In this document: positions 48,374 through 57,943 of the stretch, piece after piece
How the letters are laid out: each line of letters starts with the position of its first letter
Position numbering within the stretch: position 1 is the stretch's first letter
From: an uncultured Prevotellaceae bacterium
GTDB taxonomy: Bacteria; Bacteroidota; Bacteroidia; Bacteroidales; Muribaculaceae
DNA length: 64,000 bases
Assembly (NCBI GenBank): GCA_900318865.1
Contig: ONMF01000007.1
Span: 118,978-182,977, forward strand
Direction of reading: 5' to 3'
Notes under the pieces: model-generated
Database searches by the model: none
The model's input: only the letters and a program-made list of their open reading frames with translations
Told to the model about the DNA's origin: nothing
Position numbers and translations under genes: made by a program

Positions 48374-49904
48374 CGGCCACTGTGATGCGTTGCAGGCCCA
48401 ACTCGATGCGGGCAATCGTCTCCTCTCGGCCCAGCAGCTCGCTGATGTCGAACATGTGGGGGCCTTTACACTCGCCCACCACCGTCAGCCTGAAAGCGTT
48501 CATTACATTGCCCATGTGGAAATCGTTCTCTTTAATCCACCCCAGCACCACTTCCTCGGTGCGGGCCGACGTGAAATCATCGACACCGCGCAGCACATCT
48601 ATGAGCTGGCGCATAATGGCCGGTGTCTCGGCCTTCCAGCGCTTGCGGATGTCTTTCTCGCTATAGGTGTCGGGGCGCACAAAGAAGAAGCGTGCCTGTT
48701 CCCAAAGGTCTTTCACAAAATTGATGCGTGCTTTCACCAGTCCCACGGCGCGCGTGACGTAGTCGTCGGCAAACGCCTCGGCATGGTCGACATGGGCGGC
48801 AAGAATGGGACGGAACAACCTTGCAAGCTCAGCATCGTCGAGAGCAAGCAGATACTCGTGATTGAACCATTTTCCTTTCTCGTAGTCAAACTTGGCACCC
48901 TTCTTCGAACAATGCTCAAAGGAGAACTCCTTGATCAGGTCGCCCATCGACAGGATTTCACGGTCATCACCCGGATTCCAGCCCAGCAGGGCCAAGAAAT
49001 TAACCACGGCCTGGGGCAGGTAACCGGCCTCGCGGTATCCGCTTGAGCGCTCGCCGCTGGTGGGGTCGGTCCAGTCGAGCGGGAACACGGGGAATCCCAG
49101 CCTGTCGCCGTCGCGCTTGGAAAGTTTGCCTTTCCCGTCGGGCTTGAGCAGCAAGGGCAGGTGCACGAATTGCGGCATGGTATCGGCCCAGCCAAACGCC
49201 TCATAAAGCAGCACATGCAGCGGCGCGCTGGGAAGCCACTCCTCGCCCCTGATGACATGGCTCACCTCCATCAGGTGGTCATCGACGATGTTGGCCAGGT
49301 GATAGGTGGGTAGGTCATCGGCACTCTTGTAGAGCACTTTGTCGTCGAGAATCGATGAATTGATGGTAACATCGCCACGAATCAAATCGTGCACGGTCAC
49401 ATCGCGGTTTGGCTCAATTTTGAACCGCACCACATATTTCTCGCCACCGTCGATGAGGGCTTGAACCTCGTCGGCCGGCATGGTGAGCGAGTTGCGCATC
49501 ATGCCACGCGTGGAAGCATCGTACTGAAAGTTGGCTATTTCTTTGCGGCGCGCATCCAGCTCTTCGGGGGTATCGAAGGCGATATAGGCTCGCCCCGCGT
49601 CGAGCAGTTGCTTCACATGCTGCCGGTAAATGTCGCGTCGCTCACTTTGCTTGTAAGGCCCGAACGGGCCACCCTCGCGCACGCCCTCGTCAATGCCGAT
49701 TCCCAGCCAGGCCAATGCCTCGTTGATGTATTCTTCGGCTCCGGGCACAAATCGCGTGCTGTCGGTGTCTTCGATGCGTAATATCATGTCGCCGCCTTGC
49801 TGGCGGGCAAACAAATAGTTATACAGCGCCGTCCGCACACCGCCAATGTGCAGCGGCCCGGTGGGTGAAGGCGCAAAGCGTACTCTGACTCTTCTTTCCA
49901 TCAT
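48366..49904 (-). CDS. gltX: Glutamyl-tRNA synthetase
   Basis: 512-residue class I aminoacyl-tRNA synthetase. Seen: [20 protein letters not shown] with the HIGH-type motif (19-22), [31 protein letters not shown], and the KMSKS-type KLSKRDGDR (about 259-267). Length and order normal for GltX. A second ATG at 49901 is possible. A TAACTTTG box at 49948-49955 on the minus strand is the likely promoter element of this operon. Confidence 0.97.
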   Translation of the reverse strand: MMERRVRVRFAPSPTGPLHIGGVRTALYNYLFARQQGGDMILRIEDTDSTRFVPGAEEYINEALAWLGIGIDEGVREGGPFGPYKQSERRDIYRQHVKQLLDAGRAYIAFDTPEELDARRKEIANFQYDASTRGMMRNSLTMPADEVQALIDGGEKYVVRFKIEPNRDVTVHDLIRGDVTINSSILDDKVLYKSADDLPTYHLANIVDDHLMEVSHVIRGEEWLPSAPLHVLLYEAFGWADTMPQFVHLPLLLKPDGKGKLSKRDGDRLGFPVFPLDWTDPTSGERSSGYREAGYLPQAVVNFLALLGWNPGDDREILSMGDLIKEFSFEHCSKKGAKFDYEKGKWFNHEYLLALDDAELARLFRPILAAHVDHAEAFADDYVTRAVGLVKARINFVKDLWEQARFFFVRPDTYSEKDIRKRWKAETPAIMRQLIDVLRGVDDFTSARTEEVVLGWIKENDFHMGNVMNAFRLTVVGECKGPHMFDISELLGREETIARIELGLQRITVADE

Positions 49905-49947
49905 GTTAGAAAAATCTTATTTTCTCGTAAGTTTTTAATTTATTTGG

Positions 49948-49955
49948 CAAAGTTA
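49948..49955 (-). promoter_or_regulatory. -7 promoter element of the gltX operon
   Basis: TAACTTTG on the minus strand, 43 nt ahead of the gltX start, with a TTG about 18 nt further upstream. Confidence 0.5.
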
Positions 49956-50032
49956 CAAAATCCTCGCGAAATGCAACCACAATTCGCCCAATTATTACGC
50001 CCGGCGGTGTTTTAAGGGCCATCGGAGCCACT

Positions 50033-50809
50033 TCAAAGTTGTAACAAGTGTGCCACTGCCGGCAAGGCGGAATGAGCCGTCTGGTCGAGCCGACAAGGGG
50101 TGACGGTGCCCCAACCGCGCTCCAGCCAGTACATATCGGTGGAGGTGTCGGCGGGGTCATCGCACACATAATCGCCTTGAATCCAGTAATAATCGTTGCC
50201 GAAAGGATTCACGCGGTGGTCATATTCTTTAATCCACCTGCCCATGGCCGTGGTGGTCACTTTGAGGCCTTGAATCTCGCCCGTGGGAAAATTCACGTTC
50301 AGGCACACCCCGGCAGGGATGCCATGGGCCAGCGCCTGCCCGATGATGCGGGCAATATAAGGCCGGCAGGGCTTGAAATCGGCATCAAGGGCATAGTCGC
50401 CCAGCGAAAAGGCAATGCTCGGCAAGCCGTGGGCAAGCCCTTCGAAAGCCGCACCCATCGTGCCGCTGTAGATTGTGCTCAGGCCCGCATTGTAGCCATG
50501 ATTGATGCCCGAAAGCACCAGCTGGGGCGTCAGCCCTTCCAGCAACTGGTCACATGCCAGCTTCACACAGTCGGCCGGTGTGCCTTTCACGGACCACACG
50601 GTGAATCCGGGTTCTTCACTGATTTTAGTGGCCATCACGGGCGCAGTGGTGGTGATGGCGCTGGCCATGCCGCTCTGGTGCTGGGCCGGCGCCACAACAA
50701 CGATGTCGGCCAGTGGACGGGCCACTTCAATCAAGGTCTGGATGCCGGCATAGGTATATCCGTCATCATTGCTGATAAGAATCAGCGGTCGGGGGGTGTC
50801 GGTAGTCAT
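50033..50809 (-). CDS. surE: 5'/3'-nucleotidase SurE
   Basis: 258-residue metal-dependent nucleotidase. Seen: LILISNDDGYTYAGIQTLIE with the NDDG metal site, VVAPAQHQSGMASAITTTAP, KGTPADCVKLACDQLL and LVLSGINHGYNAGLSTIYSG with TMGAAFEG. All are SurE hallmarks. Acts on nucleoside monophosphates in the cytoplasm. A TAATTTTG box lies at 50838-50845 (minus strand) inside the tandem repeat upstream. Confidence 0.96.
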   Translation of the reverse strand: MTTDTPRPLILISNDDGYTYAGIQTLIEVARPLADIVVVAPAQHQSGMASAITTTAPVMATKISEEPGFTVWSVKGTPADCVKLACDQLLEGLTPQLVLSGINHGYNAGLSTIYSGTMGAAFEGLAHGLPSIAFSLGDYALDADFKPCRPYIARIIGQALAHGIPAGVCLNVNFPTGEIQGLKVTTTAMGRWIKEYDHRVNPFGNDYYWIQGDYVCDDPADTSTDMYWLERGWGTVTPCRLDQTAHSALPAVAHLLQL

Positions 50810-50837
50810 TTCTCTAAGTCGATGCTGAATTTCACTG

Positions 50838-50845
50838 CAAAATTA
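50838..50845 (-). promoter_or_regulatory. -7 promoter element of surE inside the tandem repeat
   Basis: TAATTTTG on the minus strand, 28 nt ahead of the surE ATG. In repeat copy 2 the same box reads TAATTTTA and in the partial copy 3 TAATTTTG again. -33 match is weak. Confidence 0.45.
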
Positions 50846-50907
50846 GTGCAAGTTGAGCGAAAAACATCAAGCTTGCTTGCTTGTTTTTCCGAGACGCCGC
50901 CTAATTT
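50839..50907. repeat. 69-bp repeat, copy 1
   Basis: Unit bounded by AAATTAG / CTAATTT inverted ends, with an inner stem GAAAAACA / TGTTTTTC around AAGCTTGCTTGC and a GACGCCGCC tail. Identical over its whole length to copy 2. Confidence 0.9.
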
Positions 50908-50911
50908 ATCT

Positions 50912-50980
50912 AAAATTAGTGCAAGTTGAGCGAAAAACATCAAGCTTGCTTGCTTGTTTTTCCGAGACGCCGCCTAATTT
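50912..50980. repeat. 69-bp repeat, copy 2
   Basis: Exact second copy, 73 nt after copy 1. A third, partial copy (19 nt, AAAATTAGTGCAAGTCGAG, one mismatch) at 50995-51013 includes the stop codon of the helicase gene. Confidence 0.9.
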
Positions 50981-50998
50981 CGCCATTTACAGGCAAAA

Positions 50999-53900
50999 TT
51001 AGTGCAAGTCGAGAGGCTTGTCATCACCTGCGGTGACGGCAGTGCCGTTTTGGCGCAATTTGCCCGTGGCAATCATGTGGTCGATCACGGCGGTCACCAC
51101 GGCATTGATTTTGCTGCCGGTGTTACCAAAGCCCAGTTTGCGGGCCACCAGCCCGGCCATCTGCTCACGCTGCAACGAGAATTCCTCGTCCACCACCTCC
51201 TGCACCACCTGTGCTATCTCCACAGCGGGTACTTCGGTGATGGCGCGGGGCGATGGAGCCCGGTAGCCTTTAAAATCGCGGGCGCTGGCCTCGTCGAGCC
51301 AATAAGTGGGTTCGGAATCAAACTCCATGGGGTCGCGGAAAAACGCGTTGGCGCCATTTGTCACCGCACCCATGATAACATTGCCCACATGGCCAAATCC
51401 CAGCAAGCGAGCCACATGCTTGCACAGATAGCCCAGTGTCACCGGCTGCTCATGCATCAGCACCTCACGCACGGCCAGCTTGTTGTAGCTGGCCTGCGGA
51501 TTGTAGTCGGCTCGGGCGGGCGGCACAAAGGAAAGCGAGGTGAGTTCGTCATAGGGGCGGCAACCGGCGTTGCGCTGCCGCTTGAGCACGCGCGGCACAG
51601 CGGGCAGGGCATCGGGATTGAAGGTGTAGGCCGGCTCGACCGAAGATTGCCCGCCAACGTGGGCATCGGGGTTGTGCTCTATCTTTTCAAGGGCTTCCAC
51701 CACGCGCTCTATTTCGCGGTCGGCATTCACATACCAGTCGACACTGTAGATGCGCATGATGTGCCAGTGTAGCATACCCAGGATGGACGGCTGCACGATT
51801 TCGCGGTCGCGGGTGGTGCGCGTGGCAAAATAATTCTTGCCGTCGCACAAAATGCCCAGCAGATAGCGGTCGGGGTCCGACGGGGCGGCCACAGCGATAT
51901 CGATTTTGAAGCTGGAACGGCCCACGTGAGTACTGGTGAGATAACCACGCTGCCGCAAGGCCTGTGCCACCTGGTCCACAATCACGTTTTGGACCGTCTC
52001 GGTCTCGACGGTGGCGGGCACGGCAAGGCGTCCCGTTTGCGCGTATTCCAAGAATGCCTTCAATCCCTCCACACCCAGCGCATGGCTGCGGTTCAGGTCG
52101 ATTTGCTCGGGCTTGAGCGTGGAGTAGACCACCATCTCGTAGCGCGCTCTCGACACCGCCACGTTGAGGCGACGCTCGCCGCCCAAGTTGTTCAGAGGAC
52201 CAAAGTTGAGCGACACGCGGCCGTGCACATCGGGTCCATAGCCCACCGAGAACAGAATCACATCGCGCTCATCGCCCTGCACATTCTCCAAGTTCTTGAT
52301 GAAAATGGGCTCTTTGACGTCGTAGGCCGCCGCTTTCAGGTCGGGCCGGCGGTCGAGCTCGTCGGTGAGAACGTCCTCAATCAAGTTTTGCTGCACTTTG
52401 CTGAACGACACCACGCCCAGGCTGCGCTGGCGCAGCTGCGGGTCCGACAGGCGGCGCACCACCTCTTCGACAATGGCCTTGGCCTCGGCAGGATTGCTGC
52501 GGGTGCGGCCCTTGTCGTAGGTTCCCTCGATGGGCACCAGTCGCACCTTCATCTCGCGGTCGTCGACCGAGGGGAAGGTGAGCAACCGGTTATCGTAGTA
52601 TAGGGCGTTGGAAAAGGCTATCAGGCTCTCATGCTTGCTGCGGTAATGCCAGGTGAGGTGGCACTCGTCCATCGAAAGGATTTTGCAGTCGTCGAGGATG
52701 CTCTCCATGTCGTCGATATCGGCCTCGTCCTCATCGACCTGCGATGCCGAGAAGAAACTGGTGGGAGGCATCTGCTTGCTGTCGCCCACCACCACCAGCG
52801 CCTTGCCGCGGGCAATGGCACCGACAGCCTCGCTGGTGGGCATCTGGGAGGCTTCGTCAAAGATAACCAAATCGAATTTTTCGGCACTTAAATCGATGTA
52901 TTGCGCGACCGAGATGGGGCTCATGAGCATGCACGGACACAGGCGCGGCAGCAATGTGGGGATGCTGTCGATGATGGTGCGGATGGATGTGCCGCGACCG
53001 CCATTGGTGATGTAGCGCTTGAGCACGCTCACCTCGGACGAGGCCGCCGACGCGGTGGCTTGCGAGGGCACCCGCGCGGCAAGCGAGCAATACAGCTCAT
53101 GCTTGCTCAGTTCCTGGAACAGGGCGGTCTGCCGGCGGTAAGCCTCAATCTTCTGGTGGAACAACATGCCGTTGAACATCCGCAGTTGCGGGTCGCAATC
53201 GATGATGTGGTCAATCATCCGGTGATAGATGGCCTTGAGCACGGCCTGCACGGCACCGGCCGGAGTGCGGGCCTCATTCTCGATTTGAAGAGCCACAGCA
53301 CGCAGGCCATCGCTGTCCAGCCGCCGCTTGGCATCCACCCAGTGGTACCAGTCGCGCACAGCCGGCATGGCATCGCGCCAGCGGAGCGCCGACTGCTGCA
53401 ACTGCTGCAGCGGCTCGCCCTGGGGCAGCTGTGCCAGCGACGATATTTCTTGTGCCAAGGCCCTCATCTGCCGCCACGATGCCAGCATGGTGCGCAGTGC
53501 CGCCAGCCAGCGGTCGCGAAGCGACGGCCACTGGCCCTGAGCCGCCTGGCACAGACGGTCGACAACGGCCGGCAACCGCTCGCCCGCGGCACCGGCATAA
53601 TCGGCCAGCAAGCGGTTGAGTGCGGGCAGGCTCTGGAGCAGCTGCCCGATGTCGTCCCAGCGCTCTTGCCGCAGGGTGGCCAGCGACCCGGCCAGCTGCG
53701 CCATGGACACCGACTGCCGGTCGAGCGCCGCCCGGCGCGACTGGTAGTTCTCGAGCATCGTCAGCAGGCCGTCCACCTCATGGTGGCTCTCCACAGGGCC
53801 ATAGGTGCGCAGTTCTTTCACCATCTTGCGCCGCGCGAAGAACCGAGGCAGGAACCACTGCTGCTCAATCGCGCGCCAACGGTTACGCAGCGAGGTGCCG

Positions 53901-56812
53901 TCGCACTGCGTGGCGATGCGGGCATCGAAGCGCCCGGTGAGTTCCTGCCACGCCCGCTCGCACTCCACGCCGGCATAGTGATAGGCGTGCAGGGCGGCTT
54001 GCGAGGCTTCGGTCGTGCCGGGGGCGATGAGTTGAAGGTTGAGCACGGGCAACTGCGCCAGCACGGGCTCAAGCTGCTCGGCCCAGGGCATCTGGGCATC
54101 CGACGTCACCGGCAGGGGAGCCACGGCATTGAGAGCGGCACGATGAGCGGCGTGGTCGGCGCATGCGGCCACAAACTGCCCCAAGCGTTGCTGCAAGGCA
54201 CCCATGCTGGCGGCATCGTTGCTCACCGGCTCCAGACCGCGCAGCGGATGGGCGCCGGGGGCGCCGGTGAGGCTCACCACCGCCTGCAACGGGGCCTCTT
54301 GCTGCTCAAGATGCTCCACAAAAGCGGCATCGATGGCTTCCACCGGCGGCACCTCGGCAGTGGCCTCAGGCGAGTCAATCGCCAGATAGCGCGTGATGCA
54401 GTCATAGAGGCTCAGCCCGCTGTCGCCACGCCGGTGCAGGGCTTCCATGTAGGCAATGAGCTCTTGCCGCTTGGCAAAAAGTTCCTGCGACTGCCGCGCA
54501 TAGTCCTGCGGGGCCTGCGCGTGTGTCACGTTGAGCGCTTTCTCCATCTGGCCCAGAAAATGCGACTTGCTCACTTTGTTCGAGTGCAGTTCCAGGCAGA
54601 ACGCATCAAGCCCGATGCTGGCCAACCGGTGCTGCACCACTTCCAACGCCGCCATTTTCTCGGCCACGAACAGCACGCGCCGGCCGTGATACAAGGCATT
54701 GGCTATCATGTTGGTAATCGTCTGGCTCTTGCCGGTGCCGGGAGGGCCGTGAAGGATGAACGACTGGCCGCGGCCCGACTTCACCACCGCCTCCATCTGC
54801 GACGAGTCAACATCGAGGGGAATGGCAAAATCGCATGGCGGGACGGTGCGGTCGATGGTGCGGGCATCCACCGGCTCCTGGGCGGGAGGCAGGTGGTTCA
54901 CACCGTCGATGAGCGAGGCCACCACGGTGTTCTCACGCAGCCGCGAGGCATTGGTGTGGAGGTCGTTCCACATCACAAATTTATTGAATGAGAAGAGCCC
55001 GAGCATCGACTCCTCCACCACGTCCCAGCGCCGCTGGTTCATGATGGCCCGGCGCACATGGGTGAAAATGAGCTTCACATCCACGCCGCTGCGGTCGGCG
55101 GGCAGGTTCAAGAGGGGGTCGAGGTTGATGTTGAAATTTTGCTTGAGCAGCTCCACGAGTGTGATGTTGAAGATGATGTCCTCGTCGCGCTTGCGCACCA
55201 CATATTTGTTGCCGGCGCGGCGAATGATATCCACAGGAAGGAGCAAAATGGGCGCGAAACGGGGCATCTCGCTCCGCTCGGTCTCATACCACTTGAGTAC
55301 ACCCAGCGCCAGAAACAGGCTGTTGGCACCGTTCTCCTCAAGCGCCGTGCGCGAGCTGCGGTACAGGAATTTCAGCGCGCCGGTGAGCTCGGCCTCGGTG
55401 AGATACGACAGCAGCTTGTTGCTGCCGATGAGCTCGGTGACCAGCTGCCGGTGCTCCAGCGCCAAGTGCTGCGAGTCGTAGATGCCATGCTCGCCCGGCT
55501 CAATTTTCTTCCCGGGACAGGGAGCGATGCTGTAGTCCTCGCCTTCCTGCATATGGTCCTCCAGGGTGTCGATGTCGAAAGAGATGAACGGCACCACCCG
55601 CCGGCCCAGCCGCATGTTGAGCAGATTGTTGCGCAGCGAGAAGTCGAGCAGTTTCCGCTCCCACAGCTGCTGCTTGGTGAGCGACAAGCCGTCGGTGGGA
55701 ACGAGCTGCAGCTCGTCGTAGTGGGTCAACTCGGCCACGGGGCTGGTGCTCGGCGCATGCTCAAGGCCCTGAACGGCCTGCATCTGCCCTTGCTGGGGCA
55801 TGGGCCGCACATTGCCCAGGCGGCAGCGATGCACATCGATGAAGCACTCGAACCGGCGGTCGTCGCGCAGGGCATGCATACCACGGTCCACCGCTGTGTC
55901 GAAGGGCACCTCGCCACTCTCGGTGAGTGCGGTGGACTCCAGCACCACCAGGTTGTTGTTCCCGTCGGCACTCTCCTTGAGCAGCAGCGACGGGTCGTCG
56001 CACACCATGTCGGAGTGGATGCCCGGCTGCAACCAGGCCCCCACCATGGCATGGCCGCGCAGCAGCACCAGGATGGGATGCAGCCCCACCGACTCCAGGC
56101 ACGACGCCATGAGCAGGCTCGTGTCGATGCAGGTGCCCAATTTCTCGGTGAGCACCTTGTCGGCCAGCCGGATGCGCTGCCCGTGCGCCTCAAAGTGCGC
56201 CGGAGGCTCGCAATAGATGATGCCCTCGGCACGCAGGGCCTCGTAGAAAGCGGCCACCTGCAGGCGCACGCGCTGACGGTTCTGCGCCTGATAGCCGTCG
56301 AGCGCCCCGCTGCCGGTCCACGACTGCAGCAGGGCGGCCGCCCGGGCACTCACCATCGCCAGCAGGGGGCTGTTGGGCACCACAAACGATGCCAGCAGAT
56401 GCGGCATCACGCGGATGCCGGTCCACTGGTCGTGGGCCAGCAAGCTGATGGCGTAGTCGTGGCTCCACGGCTCGCCGCCGGCGCGCTCCACCGTCAGGGT
56501 GAAGGTGGTGTCCACGGCTTCGGTGAGGCTCAGCAGCGCATCGGGCTGCGGGGCAATCTTCAACCCGCTCACGTGCACCGACTGCCCCGGGCCCACCTGC
56601 GCCACCGCCGCGCGCGACGGCGCCATGTACCGCCCACTCACCGTGAGCACCACGTCGGTCCATGCCGAGCCAGTGTCGTTGGTCAACACCAGGGAATTGA
56701 GCACTTCGATTCCGTTGAGCACCAGTGAATAGTTCACACATGGAAGATATTGTAATTTCACAGCGGACTCCATACCGCACATCATACTATCGGTCTGCAT
56801 CTCGGTAGACAT
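50999..56812 (-). CDS. Giant DUF4011 / SF1 helicase / nuclease-like / DUF3320 protein
   Basis: 1937-residue protein. Seen in order: an N-terminal beta-sandwich-like region (about 15-150); a transglutaminase-like segment with GTCIDTSLLMASCLESVGLH (Cys228) and RGHAMVGAWL (His254); the DUF4011 start LWERKLLDFSLRNNLLNMRL (about 382-401); SF1 helicase motifs ILHGPPGTGKSQTITNMIAN (Walker A 689-696), FDLVIFDEASQMPTSEAVGA (about 1312-1331), GDSKQMPPTSFF and HYRSKHESLIAFSN; VNVAVSRAR-type motif VI (LNVAVSRARYEMVVY); a Vsr/REase-like FKIDIAVAAPS ... GILCDGKNY (about 1620-1720); and DUF3320 at the C terminus. Relatives occur in defence loci; none is next to this gene. Promoter box TATTTTTG at 56826-56833. 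Confidence 0.88.
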   Translation of the reverse strand: MSTEMQTDSMMCGMESAVKLQYLPCVNYSLVLNGIEVLNSLVLTNDTGSAWTDVVLTVSGRYMAPSRAAVAQVGPGQSVHVSGLKIAPQPDALLSLTEAVDTTFTLTVERAGGEPWSHDYAISLLAHDQWTGIRVMPHLLASFVVPNSPLLAMVSARAAALLQSWTGSGALDGYQAQNRQRVRLQVAAFYEALRAEGIIYCEPPAHFEAHGQRIRLADKVLTEKLGTCIDTSLLMASCLESVGLHPILVLLRGHAMVGAWLQPGIHSDMVCDDPSLLLKESADGNNNLVVLESTALTESGEVPFDTAVDRGMHALRDDRRFECFIDVHRCRLGNVRPMPQQGQMQAVQGLEHAPSTSPVAELTHYDELQLVPTDGLSLTKQQLWERKLLDFSLRNNLLNMRLGRRVVPFISFDIDTLEDHMQEGEDYSIAPCPGKKIEPGEHGIYDSQHLALEHRQLVTELIGSNKLLSYLTEAELTGALKFLYRSSRTALEENGANSLFLALGVLKWYETERSEMPRFAPILLLPVDIIRRAGNKYVVRKRDEDIIFNITLVELLKQNFNINLDPLLNLPADRSGVDVKLIFTHVRRAIMNQRRWDVVEESMLGLFSFNKFVMWNDLHTNASRLRENTVVASLIDGVNHLPPAQEPVDARTIDRTVPPCDFAIPLDVDSSQMEAVVKSGRGQSFILHGPPGTGKSQTITNMIANALYHGRRVLFVAEKMAALEVVQHRLASIGLDAFCLELHSNKVSKSHFLGQMEKALNVTHAQAPQDYARQSQELFAKRQELIAYMEALHRRGDSGLSLYDCITRYLAIDSPEATAEVPPVEAIDAAFVEHLEQQEAPLQAVVSLTGAPGAHPLRGLEPVSNDAASMGALQQRLGQFVAACADHAAHRAALNAVAPLPVTSDAQMPWAEQLEPVLAQLPVLNLQLIAPGTTEASQAALHAYHYAGVECERAWQELTGRFDARIATQCDGTSLRNRWRAIEQQWFLPRFFARRKMVKELRTYGPVESHHEVDGLLTMLENYQSRRAALDRQSVSMAQLAGSLATLRQERWDDIGQLLQSLPALNRLLADYAGAAGERLPAVVDRLCQAAQGQWPSLRDRWLAALRTMLASWRQMRALAQEISSLAQLPQGEPLQQLQQSALRWRDAMPAVRDWYHWVDAKRRLDSDGLRAVALQIENEARTPAGAVQAVLKAIYHRMIDHIIDCDPQLRMFNGMLFHQKIEAYRRQTALFQELSKHELYCSLAARVPSQATASAASSEVSVLKRYITNGGRGTSIRTIIDSIPTLLPRLCPCMLMSPISVAQYIDLSAEKFDLVIFDEASQMPTSEAVGAIARGKALVVVGDSKQMPPTSFFSASQVDEDEADIDDMESILDDCKILSMDECHLTWHYRSKHESLIAFSNALYYDNRLLTFPSVDDREMKVRLVPIEGTYDKGRTRSNPAEAKAIVEEVVRRLSDPQLRQRSLGVVSFSKVQQNLIEDVLTDELDRRPDLKAAAYDVKEPIFIKNLENVQGDERDVILFSVGYGPDVHGRVSLNFGPLNNLGGERRLNVAVSRARYEMVVYSTLKPEQIDLNRSHALGVEGLKAFLEYAQTGRLAVPATVETETVQNVIVDQVAQALRQRGYLTSTHVGRSSFKIDIAVAAPSDPDRYLLGILCDGKNYFATRTTRDREIVQPSILGMLHWHIMRIYSVDWYVNADREIERVVEALEKIEHNPDAHVGGQSSVEPAYTFNPDALPAVPRVLKRQRNAGCRPYDELTSLSFVPPARADYNPQASYNKLAVREVLMHEQPVTLGYLCKHVARLLGFGHVGNVIMGAVTNGANAFFRDPMEFDSEPTYWLDEASARDFKGYRAPSPRAITEVPAVEIAQVVQEVVDEEFSLQREQMAGLVARKLGFGNTGSKINAVVTAVIDHMIATGKLRQNGTAVTAGDDKPLDLH

Positions 56813-56825
56813 TTTTACTTATTCG

Positions 56826-56833
56826 CAAAAATA
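56826..56833 (-). promoter_or_regulatory. -7 promoter element of the giant helicase gene
   Basis: TATTTTTG on the minus strand, 13 nt before the ATG, implying a very short leader. No clean -33. Confidence 0.4.
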
Positions 56834-56879
56834 CAAAAAAAGTATGAGCTTCCATGCACAGCATCACAAGATTTTTATG

Positions 56880-56887
56880 TACCTTTG
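56880..56887 (+). promoter_or_regulatory. -7 promoter element (TACCTTTG) of nagB
   Basis: TACCTTTG 49 nt ahead of the nagB ATG; fits TAnnTTTG. No clean -33. Confidence 0.5.
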
Positions 56888-56936
56888 TGAGTGGATAAAA
56901 ACCTAAATCTTTGTTAGCAACAAACCATTATCTATT

Positions 56937-57731
56937 ATGAGACTCATTATCGAACCGGATTACGACAAAGTGTCGGAGTGGGCGGCACAATATGTGGCGC
57001 AACGCATCAACGACGCACACCCCACCCCCGAAAAACCATTCGTGCTGGGATGCCCCACAGGCAGCTCGCCGCTGGGCATGTACAAGCGACTGATTGAACT
57101 CAACAAGGCGGGTAAAGTGTCGTTCCAAAACGTGGTAACTTTCAACATGGACGAGTACTGCGGGCTGCCCGAGGAGCACCCCGAGAGCTACCACTCCTTC
57201 ATGTGGAACAATTTCTTCTCCTACATCGACATCCGTCGCGAGAATGTGAATATCCTCAACGGCAACGCGCCCGACCTGGAGCGGGAGTGCGCTCAGTACG
57301 AGGAGCGCATCGCAGCTGCAGGAGGCATCGACTTGTTTATGGGCGGCGTGGGCCCCGACGGCCACATCGCCTTCAACGAGCCGGGGTCGTCGCTCGTGTC
57401 GCTCACACGCCAGAAAACGCTCACACAGGACACCATCATCGCCAACAGCCGCTTCTTCGAGGGCGACGTGAACAAAGTACCCAAAACGGCACTCACCGTG
57501 GGCGTGGGAACCATCATGGCAGCCAAGAGCGTGATGATTATCGTCAATGGATACAAGAAAGCACGCGCACTGCAGCAGGCCGTGGAAGGCGGCGTGAGCC
57601 AGATGTGCACGCTCAGCGCGCTGCAGCTGCACCGCCACGCCATCATCGTGGCCGACGAGGATGCTACCATGGAGCTTAAAGTGGGCACCTACCGCTACTT
57701 TAAAGACATCGAAAGCAACAACATCATCTGA
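56937..57731 (+). CDS. nagB: Glucosamine-6-phosphate deaminase
   Basis: 264-residue enzyme converting glucosamine-6-phosphate to fructose-6-phosphate and ammonia. Seen: [56 protein letters not shown] (catalytic Asp72), [20 protein letters not shown], and [20 protein letters not shown]. Standard length. Cytoplasmic; links amino-sugar use to glycolysis. Followed by a strong terminator. Confidence 0.97.
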   Translation: MRLIIEPDYDKVSEWAAQYVAQRINDAHPTPEKPFVLGCPTGSSPLGMYKRLIELNKAGKVSFQNVVTFNMDEYCGLPEEHPESYHSFMWNNFFSYIDIRRENVNILNGNAPDLERECAQYEERIAAAGGIDLFMGGVGPDGHIAFNEPGSSLVSLTRQKTLTQDTIIANSRFFEGDVNKVPKTALTVGVGTIMAAKSVMIIVNGYKKARALQQAVEGGVSQMCTLSALQLHRHAIIVADEDATMELKVGTYRYFKDIESNNII

Positions 57732-57752
57732 ACGGCAACGATGCACGACACG

Positions 57753-57794
57753 AACGCCCCACGTTGAGAACACACAAGTCCAACGCGGGGCGTT
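57753..57794 (+). terminator. Rho-independent terminator after nagB
   Basis: AACGCCCC-A-CGTTG / CAACG-C-GGGGCGTT, a 13-bp stem with one internal mismatch and a 14-nt loop, followed by TCTCTGTT. 21 nt after the nagB stop. Confidence 0.75.
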
Positions 57795-57844
57795 TCTCTG
57801 TTAACACCATTCACCGGGAAAAGCACGATCTATCTCCCCCCGGC

Positions 57845-57885
57845 AAAAAGCCTCCCGGCGGGCGGAGTGCACCGCGCCGGGAGGC
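57845..57885 (-). terminator. Rho-independent terminator for the CTD protein gene
   Basis: Minus strand: GCCTCCCGGCG / CGCCGGGAGGC (11 bp, perfect) followed at once by TTTTT. Lies 59 nt past the stop at 57944. Confidence 0.85.
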
Positions 57886-57943
57886 AATGCCACATCATTA
57901 TCCAACTACTTTTAAAAAAGTGTACTACTTTCTTTACCTTAGC

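Noticed and set aside
52901..54991. 696-codon open frame on the plus strand
   Set aside because: Antisense to the giant helicase gene; Arg/His/Gln-rich with no domain pattern.
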